Assembly (NCBI GenBank): GCA_964550175.1
Contig: CAZJXP010000001.1
Coordinates: forward strand, 62,001 to 126,000
Reading direction: 5' to 3'
Origin: DSQK01 sp964550175
GTDB lineage: Archaea; Nanobdellota; Nanobdellia; Woesearchaeales; ARS49
Length of the DNA: 64,000 nt
Each line of letters begins with the position of its first letter. Position 1 is the first letter of the stretch. The notes beneath the pieces are model-generated. The model saw nothing but the letters and a program-made list of their open reading frames with translations. It did no database searches and was not told the DNA's origin. Shown piece by piece: positions 8,699-15,979 of this stretch. The translations under genes and the position numbers were made by a program.

Positions 8699-9484
8699 AT
8701 GACTTGGGTGCGCACCTCTATCGTAGCCGGAGCGCTGGGCTTGAGCTCGTTATTTGCTGGTTGCGCCGCGCCGAAACAAGAACCGACAGCAGTTCAAACC
8801 CCTGAGATCATTTCTTTAGAAGCCCATGTGCGCCGGGCGTTTGAACGGCCGGAAACACTAGCATCAATACGAAAGCAGTATTTCGATTCGAAACAAAACG
8901 GCCTGGAATGGGGCGGCGTCCTGATCGAAAACGCGCGCGGAACAGAATACGTCCCGATACAGAATACCTTCGCGAATGACCTGCAGCACATCTACAACTG
9001 GCACAAATACGGCAACCTCAACTCAAAGAACATCATTGACGCCAACCTGCGCTGCGGGGAAGGCAACCAGCGAACCGAGCGTGACCTGACCAATTGGAAT
9101 TTCCCAATGTTCGACTTCGAGTTCGTGCGCAACGGAATCAATTGCCTGCACGGCGCGGACACCAACTTGGCATTCTCGTTCATGAACGAATACCACAACA
9201 AAGTGCAGAAATGGATGTACTCGGCCGAATCAATCGGGCTAGAAGCCGCCGCGAAACGCGGACGCATCGTCGGCTATGTTCATGCCCATCCGTTCTGGCA
9301 CCCTGCCGATTATCAAAGCTCGAAAACAGACCGGAACATCAGCCTGACGGAAGATCTGGTGCTCATCGTGCCGAAAGACGAGCATCTGCGCGTGTTCACC
9401 ATCCAGAAAAAAGAGGAAAAAGAAATCCTTCAGACGCGCATATTGGGCGAACAGATGGTTCTGCCGTATGTGGATTTGAAGTAA
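8699..9484 (+). CDS. Lipoprotein with JAMM/MPN-like metalloprotease motif
   Basis: The protein has 261 residues. The signal ends in a lipobox (SSLFAGC, Cys22). After it, the JAMM signature can be traced in order: Glu70 in LEWGGVLI, then VHAHP (H195, H197), then S208 and D211 in SSKTD. The segment after Glu70 also resembles the MPN core strand followed by an asparagine loop. The spacing P-x8-S is one longer than the common P-x7-S. JAMM proteins are usually cytoplasmic isopeptidases, so an exported one is unusual. Start chosen by a TTTATA box at 8671; upstream ATG options are out of spacing. Confidence 0.65.
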   Translation: MTWVRTSIVAGALGLSSLFAGCAAPKQEPTAVQTPEIISLEAHVRRAFERPETLASIRKQYFDSKQNGLEWGGVLIENARGTEYVPIQNTFANDLQHIYNWHKYGNLNSKNIIDANLRCGEGNQRTERDLTNWNFPMFDFEFVRNGINCLHGADTNLAFSFMNEYHNKVQKWMYSAESIGLEAAAKRGRIVGYVHAHPFWHPADYQSSKTDRNISLTEDLVLIVPKDEHLRVFTIQKKEEKEILQTRILGEQMVLPYVDLK

Positions 9485-9494
9485 ACTGTATCTC

Positions 9495-9564
9495 TCGGAG
9501 CCTGCTGACTCCGACGTTAGCTCGCATCTTTCGATGCTCGCAACGTTTAATCTGAGGATTAAAC
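9495..9564 (-). other. Three successive hairpins just 3' of tRNA-Arg
   Basis: Read on the minus strand after the tRNA end: an 8-bp hairpin at 9545-9564, a 5-bp stem closed by a GAAA tetraloop at 9524-9537, and a 6-bp stem at 9495-9514. They fill most of the gap to the convergent lipoprotein gene. They may be a tRNA trailer, a terminator or a small RNA; the sequence alone does not decide. Confidence 0.45.
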
Positions 9565-9637
9565 GGGCATACGGGGATTTGAACCCCGATCTCGAGGTCC
9601 GAAGCCTCGCATGTTATCCAAGTTGCACCATACGCCC
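9564..9637 (-). tRNA. tRNA-Arg (anticodon TCG)
   Basis: The cloverleaf folds on the minus strand: acceptor GGGCGTA pairs with TATGCCC (one G-T), anticodon stem CGAGG/CCTCG encloses loop CTTCGGA with anticodon TCG, and the T arm is CGGGG-TTCAAAT-CCCCG. CCA is not encoded. It reads CGA and related Arg codons. A CTTTTAAAGG box lies about 35 nt upstream. Confidence 0.93.
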
Positions 9638-9715
9638 TAGGAATGATAATTGGGGGAGAAAGTGCCTTTAAAAGCTTTGGGTCAGATGGGTTCGTTGTCG
9701 CTGTTCTGCGTTAAA

Positions 9716-9801
9716 CTTTTTACCGGCACGTTTTGAGGCAGTGGCTCGATTGTAACTAGAATTATTGCCTGAATGACGAAACAAAACTGGGCGGTAAAAA
9801 G
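9716..9801. repeat. Box element with terminal inverted repeats (copy 1)
   Basis: Both ends carry the CTTTTTACCG box in inverted orientation: 9716-9735 and the complement of 9782-9801 agree at 17 of 20 positions. Inside, AGGCAGT and ATTGCCT can pair (7 bp). It lies alone between tRNA-Arg and the next gene. This is the most symmetrical member of the dispersed family described in the findings. Confidence 0.65.
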
Positions 9802-9812
9802 TACACTCCAAC

Positions 9813-10145
9813 TTATCTCATGGTCTTCAGCAGAGCGCGCATGTCTTCGATGTCGTTGATGATTTCCCATTGGGTGCGCATGAACGCTTCTTTTTTCAGC
9901 ACGGAAATGCTATCCGTTTTCGATAACAAGCGGAAAAATTGTTTCTGTAGAATTTTGCTTGAGAAACTCTGCTTTTCGGAGGCTAGTTTCACGAGAATTT
10001 CAATCGTTTTCTTCAAACCAGCCAAATCAGCGTTCAATTCAGTGACGTCCTGCGCCGTGAACGCTTCGTGATTGTTTACGAATTCTGAAATACCGTGCAG
10101 CTCAGAATCAATCAACGCGAGGCATTGCAGCCACTTGTCCGCCAT
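9813..10145 (-). CDS. Hypothetical helical protein
   Basis: The protein has 110 residues, predicted helical with heptad-like leucines between about residues 35 and 80. It begins one base after the stop of the upstream gene, so it is the second gene of a two-gene unit. No family recognised. Confidence 0.65.
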   Translation of the reverse strand: MADKWLQCLALIDSELHGISEFVNNHEAFTAQDVTELNADLAGLKKTIEILVKLASEKQSFSSKILQKQFFRLLSKTDSISVLKKEAFMRTQWEIINDIEDMRALLKTMR

Positions 10146-10146
10146 A

Positions 10147-10455
10147 TTACTCCAGCATATCCGCGTCGTCCAGCGGGATTTCGCCGTCGAACTTGCGCTG
10201 AGTCTGGAACCCCTGCAAGCGCATCAGCACGCCGCCGAGGTTCTCTTCCTTCGCCCAGTCGGTGAACTGTTTCTTCGCGTCAGCCTCGTTTTTCGCCGTG
10301 ATGACGTCGACGATGTGCGTGTCGCCAAAATGAGGGATTTCGGTGCGAATCTCGTAGCGACCCTTTTCGTCAGGCATCGCGTGCAGGGTGTACTTAGATT
10401 TGTTGAGACTGTCCGGACCGCAAGTGATGGACTGAAGATAAGCCGCATTGGTCAT
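10147..10455 (-). CDS. Hypothetical small soluble protein
   Basis: The protein has 102 residues and resembles an alpha/beta domain (YEIRTEIPHFGDTHIVDVITAKNEADAKKQF). A TTG at 10470 is in frame, but a TCTTATAG box about 30 nt upstream of the ATG at 10455 supports the shorter form. Function unknown. Confidence 0.7.
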   Translation of the reverse strand: MTNAAYLQSITCGPDSLNKSKYTLHAMPDEKGRYEIRTEIPHFGDTHIVDVITAKNEADAKKQFTDWAKEENLGGVLMRLQGFQTQRKFDGEIPLDDADMLE

Positions 10456-10487
10456 GACGTTCCGGAACAAAAACCACTATAAGAATT

Positions 10488-10679
10488 CTACGCTTCTTTG
10501 TGCTTCATTTGTCGCGTGACATAGCCCGCGACCGTATTTCTGATCTTCTTGCTCGTCGTGCCGAGATGTCGTTCGACGATGACCTTGTTTTCGTCAAAAG
10601 ACTCCTTCATTTCGGGCTTGTATTCGCGCAGCAACTGCAACGTGAGTCGCTTGATCATCTGCGTTTTGATTCGTCCCAT
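10488..10679 (-). CDS. rps17e: 30S ribosomal protein S17e
   Basis: The 63 residues match eS17: MGRIKTQMIKRLTLQLL at the start, FDENKVIVERHLG in the middle and SKKIRNTVAGYVTRQMKH at the end. It is a small-subunit protein found in archaea and eukaryotes only. A TATATAA sequence about 45 nt upstream (around 10723) is the likely promoter. Confidence 0.94.
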   Translation of the reverse strand: MGRIKTQMIKRLTLQLLREYKPEMKESFDENKVIVERHLGTTSKKIRNTVAGYVTRQMKHKEA

Positions 10680-10756
10680 TGTGTCTTCCTGACGGCTGAA
10701 AAGCTATTTCCAGTCGGGATGGTATATAAATGTTTGGGCGGAAATCATCTAGTGTG

Positions 10757-10875
10757 CTTTTTACCGGACGTTTTGACGCGTTACGGCCATAAAACCAGGT
10801 TCAATTGAGCCAACGGAACAAAATCGACCTGGGCGAACCAACGTGCAGGAAACGGCTTAACGACTGCTGCCTAGC
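10757..10875 (+). repeat. Box-hairpin intergenic element (copy 2)
   Basis: CTTTTTACCG at 10757-10766 is followed by a stem in which CGTTTTG pairs with CAAAATCG. An inner hairpin GGTTC-AATT-GAGCC and CGTT/AACG lie inside. The 3' part shares GCGAACCAACG and GCAG with the copy at 36.7 kb. The element fills the gap before the RDD gene. Confidence 0.6.
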
Positions 10876-10910
10876 ATAACCTTTTTAAATGGAAAACAGC
10901 AATTAAACCC

Positions 10911-12659
10911 ATGCAACCGAAGTATGCAGGATTCTGGATGCGTGTTGTTGCCAACCTCATTGATCGCGTTCCCTTGAGAGTTATCCAATTCTTGGTGAGC
11001 GCCATTGCTATTTATTCACCTGGCAATTTGATTGCGTTGATTATCATCAATGTAGTCTTCATGTTCTTGTCGGATGCAGTTTACGAAATTGTTCTAACGA
11101 CAAAATACGGCGGAACTATTGGCAAGATACTCTTGAATATGCGCGTTGTTGACGCAACCGGGAAAAATCTTAGCTACCTGCGTTCGACTGGGCGATATTT
11201 TGCCAAAGTTATCTCAAGCATCACATTATGTATTGGATATTTCATGATAGCGTTTACAGAAAAAAAGCAAGGTCTTCATGACCTTCTTGCAGAAACCACC
11301 GTTATTTTCGAAAAGCCAAAAATATCAAAAATCTTGCGAACCGGAATCATAACTGTGCTGATTGTCATTGCGTCAGCATACGCGATTTGGATGGGCGTGT
11401 CGCAAGTTGGCGTTTTTTCTGCGTTCGCAAACATAGGACATCCTCTGGATATGTCCGATCCCGTCGGCAGCGTAAAAAGCACCTGCGAAAAAGAGCTCTT
11501 TTCAGATTATTGCATCGTTTATTCCGCGATGTTCAACATGGCCAAATTGTCAGACGACCAATTTCTCGCGTTCTGTGACTTGACGGGGGGAACCGAACGT
11601 AGTATGTGCATAACGCAATTAGCGGTTCAAAAAAACAAATCCGAGGTTTGCGACCGGCTTTCCTTCAGCTATTCGCGTAAATCTTGCCAGAAAGGCGTGA
11701 CTGCCAAAGATTTTGGCAGTACTTTCGCAAAGTTTTTCGCAGACATTGATCGAGCATCACAGATTGAACCGCCAAATACGCTCAATGCAACCGGCTTTAT
11801 TTTGGGTGAAGTAATTGACGGGGTTTGTACTGAAAAACCAACAAAACAATTTTTGCGACATCCTGACTATCAGGTCTGTTACTTGCCAGTCAACGTAAGT
11901 GTCTTTTCGCGCGGAGATGATGCATTAAATGAATTTGAGATGGAAATAAAAATAACAAACGCAACTGGACAATATGTTGAATATCGCACCAGCACATGGA
12001 ATGATGCCGGAAGAGTCATTCTCGCAAACAATACTCTTGATGGATATGCAATACAAACGGACATTAGTGAGTTCAATGCAGGCATTTACAATATTACTTT
12101 GATAGTCCATGATGATATTGGACAAAAACAAATAAGTTTCCATGATTATTTCGAAATTCTTAACCAAACAGATAACACGAAATCAGTGTATATCAAAAGC
12201 ACTGATACCAACATATCGATTACTTACGAAGAGTCAACGGAACCTTATTTACTTTCTTATTCGGCTTTTCTTGGTGAATTCAAGAACGGTAAGTGCAACG
12301 ATGTCGGAATTGATTCCCTTAATGTCCTCCTCCCGAAAGTCAGCAAATCAGATATGGATTTCCTTTGCATCCAGCCGCTGAATGTCACCGGTTTTGCGCT
12401 TGACGCCGACAATAACGCTCATTTTAAGATAGGTTATAAAGTTAAAAAATGGGGCAGTGATTCAGAAACGGTGGTGGATAGCCCTCCGCCAGCAGGTTAT
12501 ACCAGCAAAAAACTTGCGGATGATATGCTGAACGGCGAATATGTTATTGTTGTTCTTATGCTGCTTGATCCAGGAACCTATTTCTATGAAGTCACCGTTT
12601 ATGACACTATTGCCGGCACGAATACGGTCGTTACGGACCAATTTGCCGTAACGAACTGA
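10911..12659 (+). CDS. RDD-domain membrane protein with large C-terminal domain
   Basis: The protein has 582 residues. The RDD domain (about 5-135) shows YAGFWMRVVANLIDR, GGTIGKILLNMRVVD and KKQGLHDLLAE. A further helix lies near 145-170. The remaining 400 residues look extracytoplasmic, with cysteines and two beta-rich units that begin with similar segments (FILGEVIDGVCTE and SAFLGEFKNGKCND), suggesting a tandem repeat. Its base composition is visibly more AT-rich than its neighbours. TATA box CCTTTTTAAA lies 29 nt upstream, so it is leaderless. Function unknown. Confidence 0.75.
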   Translation: MQPKYAGFWMRVVANLIDRVPLRVIQFLVSAIAIYSPGNLIALIIINVVFMFLSDAVYEIVLTTKYGGTIGKILLNMRVVDATGKNLSYLRSTGRYFAKVISSITLCIGYFMIAFTEKKQGLHDLLAETTVIFEKPKISKILRTGIITVLIVIASAYAIWMGVSQVGVFSAFANIGHPLDMSDPVGSVKSTCEKELFSDYCIVYSAMFNMAKLSDDQFLAFCDLTGGTERSMCITQLAVQKNKSEVCDRLSFSYSRKSCQKGVTAKDFGSTFAKFFADIDRASQIEPPNTLNATGFILGEVIDGVCTEKPTKQFLRHPDYQVCYLPVNVSVFSRGDDALNEFEMEIKITNATGQYVEYRTSTWNDAGRVILANNTLDGYAIQTDISEFNAGIYNITLIVHDDIGQKQISFHDYFEILNQTDNTKSVYIKSTDTNISITYEESTEPYLLSYSAFLGEFKNGKCNDVGIDSLNVLLPKVSKSDMDFLCIQPLNVTGFALDADNNAHFKIGYKVKKWGSDSETVVDSPPPAGYTSKKLADDMLNGEYVIVVLMLLDPGTYFYEVTVYDTIAGTNTVVTDQFAVTN

Positions 12660-12699
12660 CGCAACCTTTTTAAAGCCCGTCCCTGCGTATTCTCCTATC

Positions 12700-12771
12700 G
12701 AGCTCGTAGTTTAGCGGTATAACGCCTCGTTGACGTCGAGGAGGTCGCCGGTTCGAATCCGGCCGAGCTCA
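12700..12771 (+). tRNA. tRNA-Val (anticodon GAC)
   Basis: Acceptor GAGCTCG pairs with CGAGCTC; anticodon stem CCTCG/CGAGG encloses TTGACGT with anticodon GAC; the T arm is GCCGG-TTCGAAT-CCGGC. CCA is not encoded. A CCTTTTTAAA box at about 12664-12673 precedes it. Confidence 0.95.
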
Positions 12772-12842
12772 TTAGTTGCATTAAATTCGTTCTCGAGCCC
12801 TATAATAACCTTTAAATACCTTGAATCCCATTCTCACCCAGA

Positions 12843-13937
12843 ATGATGTTTAAAAAAGAGGAGTATTTCAAGTACTTTTTTCTGGCTTGTTTTGCCCTCA
12901 TAGCCTATCTCAGCTACCAAATTTCTGTGCCGTTCATAGGCGCGATACTCGCAAGCCTCATTCTCGCCTACACCTTCTACCCCGTATACAAATGGCTGGT
13001 CAAGCGCATCAAGAGCCCGACCTTATCCGCGCTCATTGTCAGCTTCGTATTGATTATCTTGTTAATCGCCCCCATCTTCTTTTTTGCGAACGACATCGTC
13101 ACTGACGCGCGAGTCGGTTACGTTATCCTGAAGCAGAAGCTTGCGACTGGCAACATCTTCGGCGTCGCGTGTCCGGAAGGGGTTGAAACGTTCGCCTGCA
13201 AAATCACCGGACCCTTGAAGAGCGTCCTTGCTGATCCAACAACCAATGCCTATTTGCAGGAATCCATCAGCAAAGGAACGACGTTCGTATTAACACAAAT
13301 ATCGACCCTTCTCTTGAGCCTTCCGAAGATACTCCTGCAGCTCGTTGTCACGTTCTTCCTCATGTTCTACCTGTTCATCGATGGCGCACAGATGGTGCAG
13401 CGATTCCGCAAGCTCATCCCATTATCAGAAGGCCATCAGCACCACATCCTCAAGAAAATCCAAGACGTCACGTTCGCCGTCGTCTACGGCAGCCTCATTG
13501 TCGCGTTAATACAAGGAGCACTTGGAGGCTTAGGATTCTGGATGTTCGGCGTTGGCTCTCCTATCGTTTGGGGCCTCGTCATGGCCATCATGGCGCTCGT
13601 TCCCTTGTTCGGAACGGCATTCATCTGGCTTCCCGCGAGCATCTTCCTCATCGTTGTCGGGTCCAGCGCGGCCGACACGAACATGGTCTGGCGCGGAATC
13701 GGACTGTTGCTGTGGGGCTCACTTGTCGTCGGCACCGTTGACAACCTCTTGAAGCCAAAGATCATCGGAGACCGCGCAGGAATCCATCCCGGACTCGTTC
13801 TTATCGGCGCATTAGGCGGATTGGCGACCATCGGATTCATCGGGTTCGTCGTCGGGCCTCTGGTCCTCGGACTGCTCAAGACATTCATCGACATCTATGA
13901 GAAAGAAGGGCTGAGCGACGGAAAAAAGAGCAGATAA
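12843..13937 (+). CDS. AI-2E family transporter-type membrane protein
   Basis: The protein has 364 residues with about eight membrane helices and a soluble loop between helices 3 and 4 (about 85-150), the usual plan of the AI-2E/PerM family. Recognisable pieces are the N-terminal pair SVPFIGAILASLILAYTFYPVYKWL, the central PIVWGLVMAIMALVPLFGTAFIWLPA and the C-terminal DNLLKPKIIGDRAGIHPGLVLIGALGG. The substrate is unknown; some relatives act in cation or antiporter processes. TTTAAATA lies about 31 nt upstream of the first of two adjacent ATGs. Confidence 0.88.
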   Translation: MMFKKEEYFKYFFLACFALIAYLSYQISVPFIGAILASLILAYTFYPVYKWLVKRIKSPTLSALIVSFVLIILLIAPIFFFANDIVTDARVGYVILKQKLATGNIFGVACPEGVETFACKITGPLKSVLADPTTNAYLQESISKGTTFVLTQISTLLLSLPKILLQLVVTFFLMFYLFIDGAQMVQRFRKLIPLSEGHQHHILKKIQDVTFAVVYGSLIVALIQGALGGLGFWMFGVGSPIVWGLVMAIMALVPLFGTAFIWLPASIFLIVVGSSAADTNMVWRGIGLLLWGSLVVGTVDNLLKPKIIGDRAGIHPGLVLIGALGGLATIGFIGFVVGPLVLGLLKTFIDIYEKEGLSDGKKSR

Positions 13938-13956
13938 TTCTGCGTGAGTTTGGACA

Positions 13957-14031
13957 ATGAGACTACCTGTTAAGGAAAATGTGAAACCCGAGCTTTCACA
14001 AATCTTCGACGTGAGAAAGGATAACGCATGA
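13957..14031 (+). CDS. 24-codon mini-cistron overlapping AMP phosphorylase start
   Basis: An ATG at 13957 opens a 24-residue frame whose TGA overlaps the AMP phosphorylase ATG (ATGA). Its first seven residues, MRLPVKE, mirror the downstream MRLPVKD although the third-position bases differ. It could be a coupled leader peptide or the remnant of a duplicated gene start. It is too short to confirm as a gene. Confidence 0.4.
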   Translation: MRLPVKENVKPELSQIFDVRKDNA

Positions 14032-15515
14032 GACTTCCCGTCAAAGACATGGATATCGCGACCGGAAGCGTGCCTGTCGTCATCTTGAACTCTCGCGACG
14101 CGCGCAAGATGGACCTCCATCACGGCGACCGTCTGCTTCTCACGAAAGGACGGCGCACGGCGACCGCGATTTTGGATATTGCGGATTCTGAAAAAGCCGT
14201 TCCTCATGGACACATCGGGCTCTTTGAAGAAGTGCTCAAATCGCTTGACGCAAAAAATAATGATTTCGTCACGTTTTTCCTCGCGCGAAAACCCGACAGC
14301 GTGCTGGCAATCCGCAGGAAACTTGACGGTCACGAGCTCACGGAAAAAGAAATATTCACCATCGTCAAGGATATTGTTGAAGACAGCCTCACTGACGTCG
14401 AGCTTACCAGCTTTGTGACGGGCAATTATGCCCGAGGCATGACGATGAAAGAGGTGGTCTTTCTCACGAAAGCGATGGCCGGCACCGGATTGCGCCTTTC
14501 GTTCGGAAAAAAACCAATCATTGACATCCATAGCATCGGCGGCGTGCCGGGCAATAGAACAACTCCTATTATTGTCGCAATTGTCGCTGCGGCCGGCTTG
14601 ACGATTCCGAAAACAAGCTCTCGCGCAATAACTAGCCCTGCCGGAACGGCGGACATGCTTGAAGTCCTTACCAGCGTCGTGCTTTCGAAAGAAAAACTTG
14701 AACAACTGATAGCGACCGTCGGCGGATTTATGGTGTGGGGCGGCACGATTGCGCTTGCTCCAGCCGATGACAAAATCATCGCCATCGAACATCCCTTGAA
14801 CATTGATGCTGAAGGCCAAATGCTTGCCAGCATCATGGCAAAGAAAGTCAGCGTCGGGGCAACTCGATTGTTGCTCGAAATTCCGCTCGATACTAATGGC
14901 AAAGTAAGCAAGCAAAAGCACGCGATGCGCCTGAAGAACCAGTTCTGCACGCTCGGCAAGAAATTAGGCATCGCGGTCCACGTCATCGTCACGGACGGCT
15001 CTCAGCCCGTCGGAAACGGCATCGGCCCCGCGCTCGAGGCGCGCGACGTCATCTGGGTGCTCACTGACGACAAGCGAGGACCGGAAGACTTGCGCGAGAA
15101 GTCACTCATTATGGCAGGCAAGACGCTTGAGATGGGCGGTCGCAAAAATGGATACGCGCTTGCGAAAAAACTGCTTGAATCCGGCGCCGCGTACGCGAAA
15201 TTTGTTGAAATCATTAATGCGCAAGGCGGGGCAAGGATTGTCACGGCGGACAAAGTACCCTTGAGCCAATTCACCCATCATGTTCGCGCCTGGACGTCCG
15301 GCAAAATCGTTTCGATGAACAACCACATCATCGCGCAGATCGCGAAAGACGCGGGCGCGCCTGCAGACGCGGGCTCAGGAATGTATTTGCACGCGCATGT
15401 CGGTGACATCGTCAAGAAAGGAGATATCCTTTACACCTTGTACACCCATAATCACGTTGAGTTAGGGTACGCGCTCACGACCGTGAAGAAAGACCCGGGC
15501 ATCGTGATCCAATGA
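14028..15515 (+). CDS. deoA: AMP phosphorylase (archaeal thymidine-phosphorylase family)
   Basis: The protein has 495 residues, the long archaeal form with an extra N-terminal domain (about 1-85). The enzyme converts AMP and phosphate to adenine and ribose-1,5-bisphosphate in the archaeal AMP pathway. Motifs: YARGMTMKEVVFLTKAMAGTG, DIHSIGGVPGNRTT, SSRAITSPAGTADMLE, GGFMVWGGTIALAPADDKII, and a C-terminal GSGMYLHAHVGDIVKKGDILYTLY. The partners R15P isomerase and type III RubisCO are not in the window. Next gene overlaps by ATGA. Confidence 0.92.
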   Translation: MRLPVKDMDIATGSVPVVILNSRDARKMDLHHGDRLLLTKGRRTATAILDIADSEKAVPHGHIGLFEEVLKSLDAKNNDFVTFFLARKPDSVLAIRRKLDGHELTEKEIFTIVKDIVEDSLTDVELTSFVTGNYARGMTMKEVVFLTKAMAGTGLRLSFGKKPIIDIHSIGGVPGNRTTPIIVAIVAAAGLTIPKTSSRAITSPAGTADMLEVLTSVVLSKEKLEQLIATVGGFMVWGGTIALAPADDKIIAIEHPLNIDAEGQMLASIMAKKVSVGATRLLLEIPLDTNGKVSKQKHAMRLKNQFCTLGKKLGIAVHVIVTDGSQPVGNGIGPALEARDVIWVLTDDKRGPEDLREKSLIMAGKTLEMGGRKNGYALAKKLLESGAAYAKFVEIINAQGGARIVTADKVPLSQFTHHVRAWTSGKIVSMNNHIIAQIAKDAGAPADAGSGMYLHAHVGDIVKKGDILYTLYTHNHVELGYALTTVKKDPGIVIQ

Positions 15516-15949
15516 CCCTCTCCGAACAAGACAAAGAATTTTTGAAAGTGCTTTTTTACGCTACTGCTGTGATCGTGTTCTGGCGCGGAGTGTGGGGAAT
15601 TTTTGATGAGATTCCGATTATTAGCAATGTCTACGTTTCGTTTTTTATTGGTTTGACGGCTTTAACATTATCTGGCATGATTTACCGACAGTTCGACCTC
15701 TTTTCGAGCAAACAAAACAAGCTCACTAAGGTCTTGCATAACGTGATTACCGACGCGAAGAAAGAGGAAGGGTATTTGATTCACTATTTCGATGAATTGA
15801 CGGGCAAGCACGAATCGATTAAGCCCAAGAATGTGCGTAAGATCGAGCACAACGTCATGGTCGTCGAGCACCACGGACACGAGGACTTTGTTCCGTTACA
15901 CCGCATTTCTAAGATACACAAGAAAGGGAAGCAGATTTGGGAGAAGTAG
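15512..15949 (+). CDS. Membrane-anchored MJ1316-domain-like protein
   Basis: The protein has 145 residues: two N-terminal membrane helices (about 10-30 and 38-60), then a soluble domain. The C-terminus FVPLHRISKIHKKGKQIWEK closely resembles the end of the MJ1316 (RNA cyclic group end recognition, formerly DUF504) domain. If so, this is a membrane-tethered RNA-binding module. It is coupled by ATGA to AMP phosphorylase. Confidence 0.6.
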   Translation: MTLSEQDKEFLKVLFYATAVIVFWRGVWGIFDEIPIISNVYVSFFIGLTALTLSGMIYRQFDLFSSKQNKLTKVLHNVITDAKKEEGYLIHYFDELTGKHESIKPKNVRKIEHNVMVVEHHGHEDFVPLHRISKIHKKGKQIWEK

Positions 15950-15979
15950 GTTTATATACCGTTCCACGGACGTTTCTCC

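Noticed and set aside
13812..14921. Long open frame on the minus strand opposite AMP phosphorylase
   Set aside because: It lies fully antisense to a clear enzyme gene, has no family motif and no promoter box at the right spacing; long antisense frames are common here because of codon bias.
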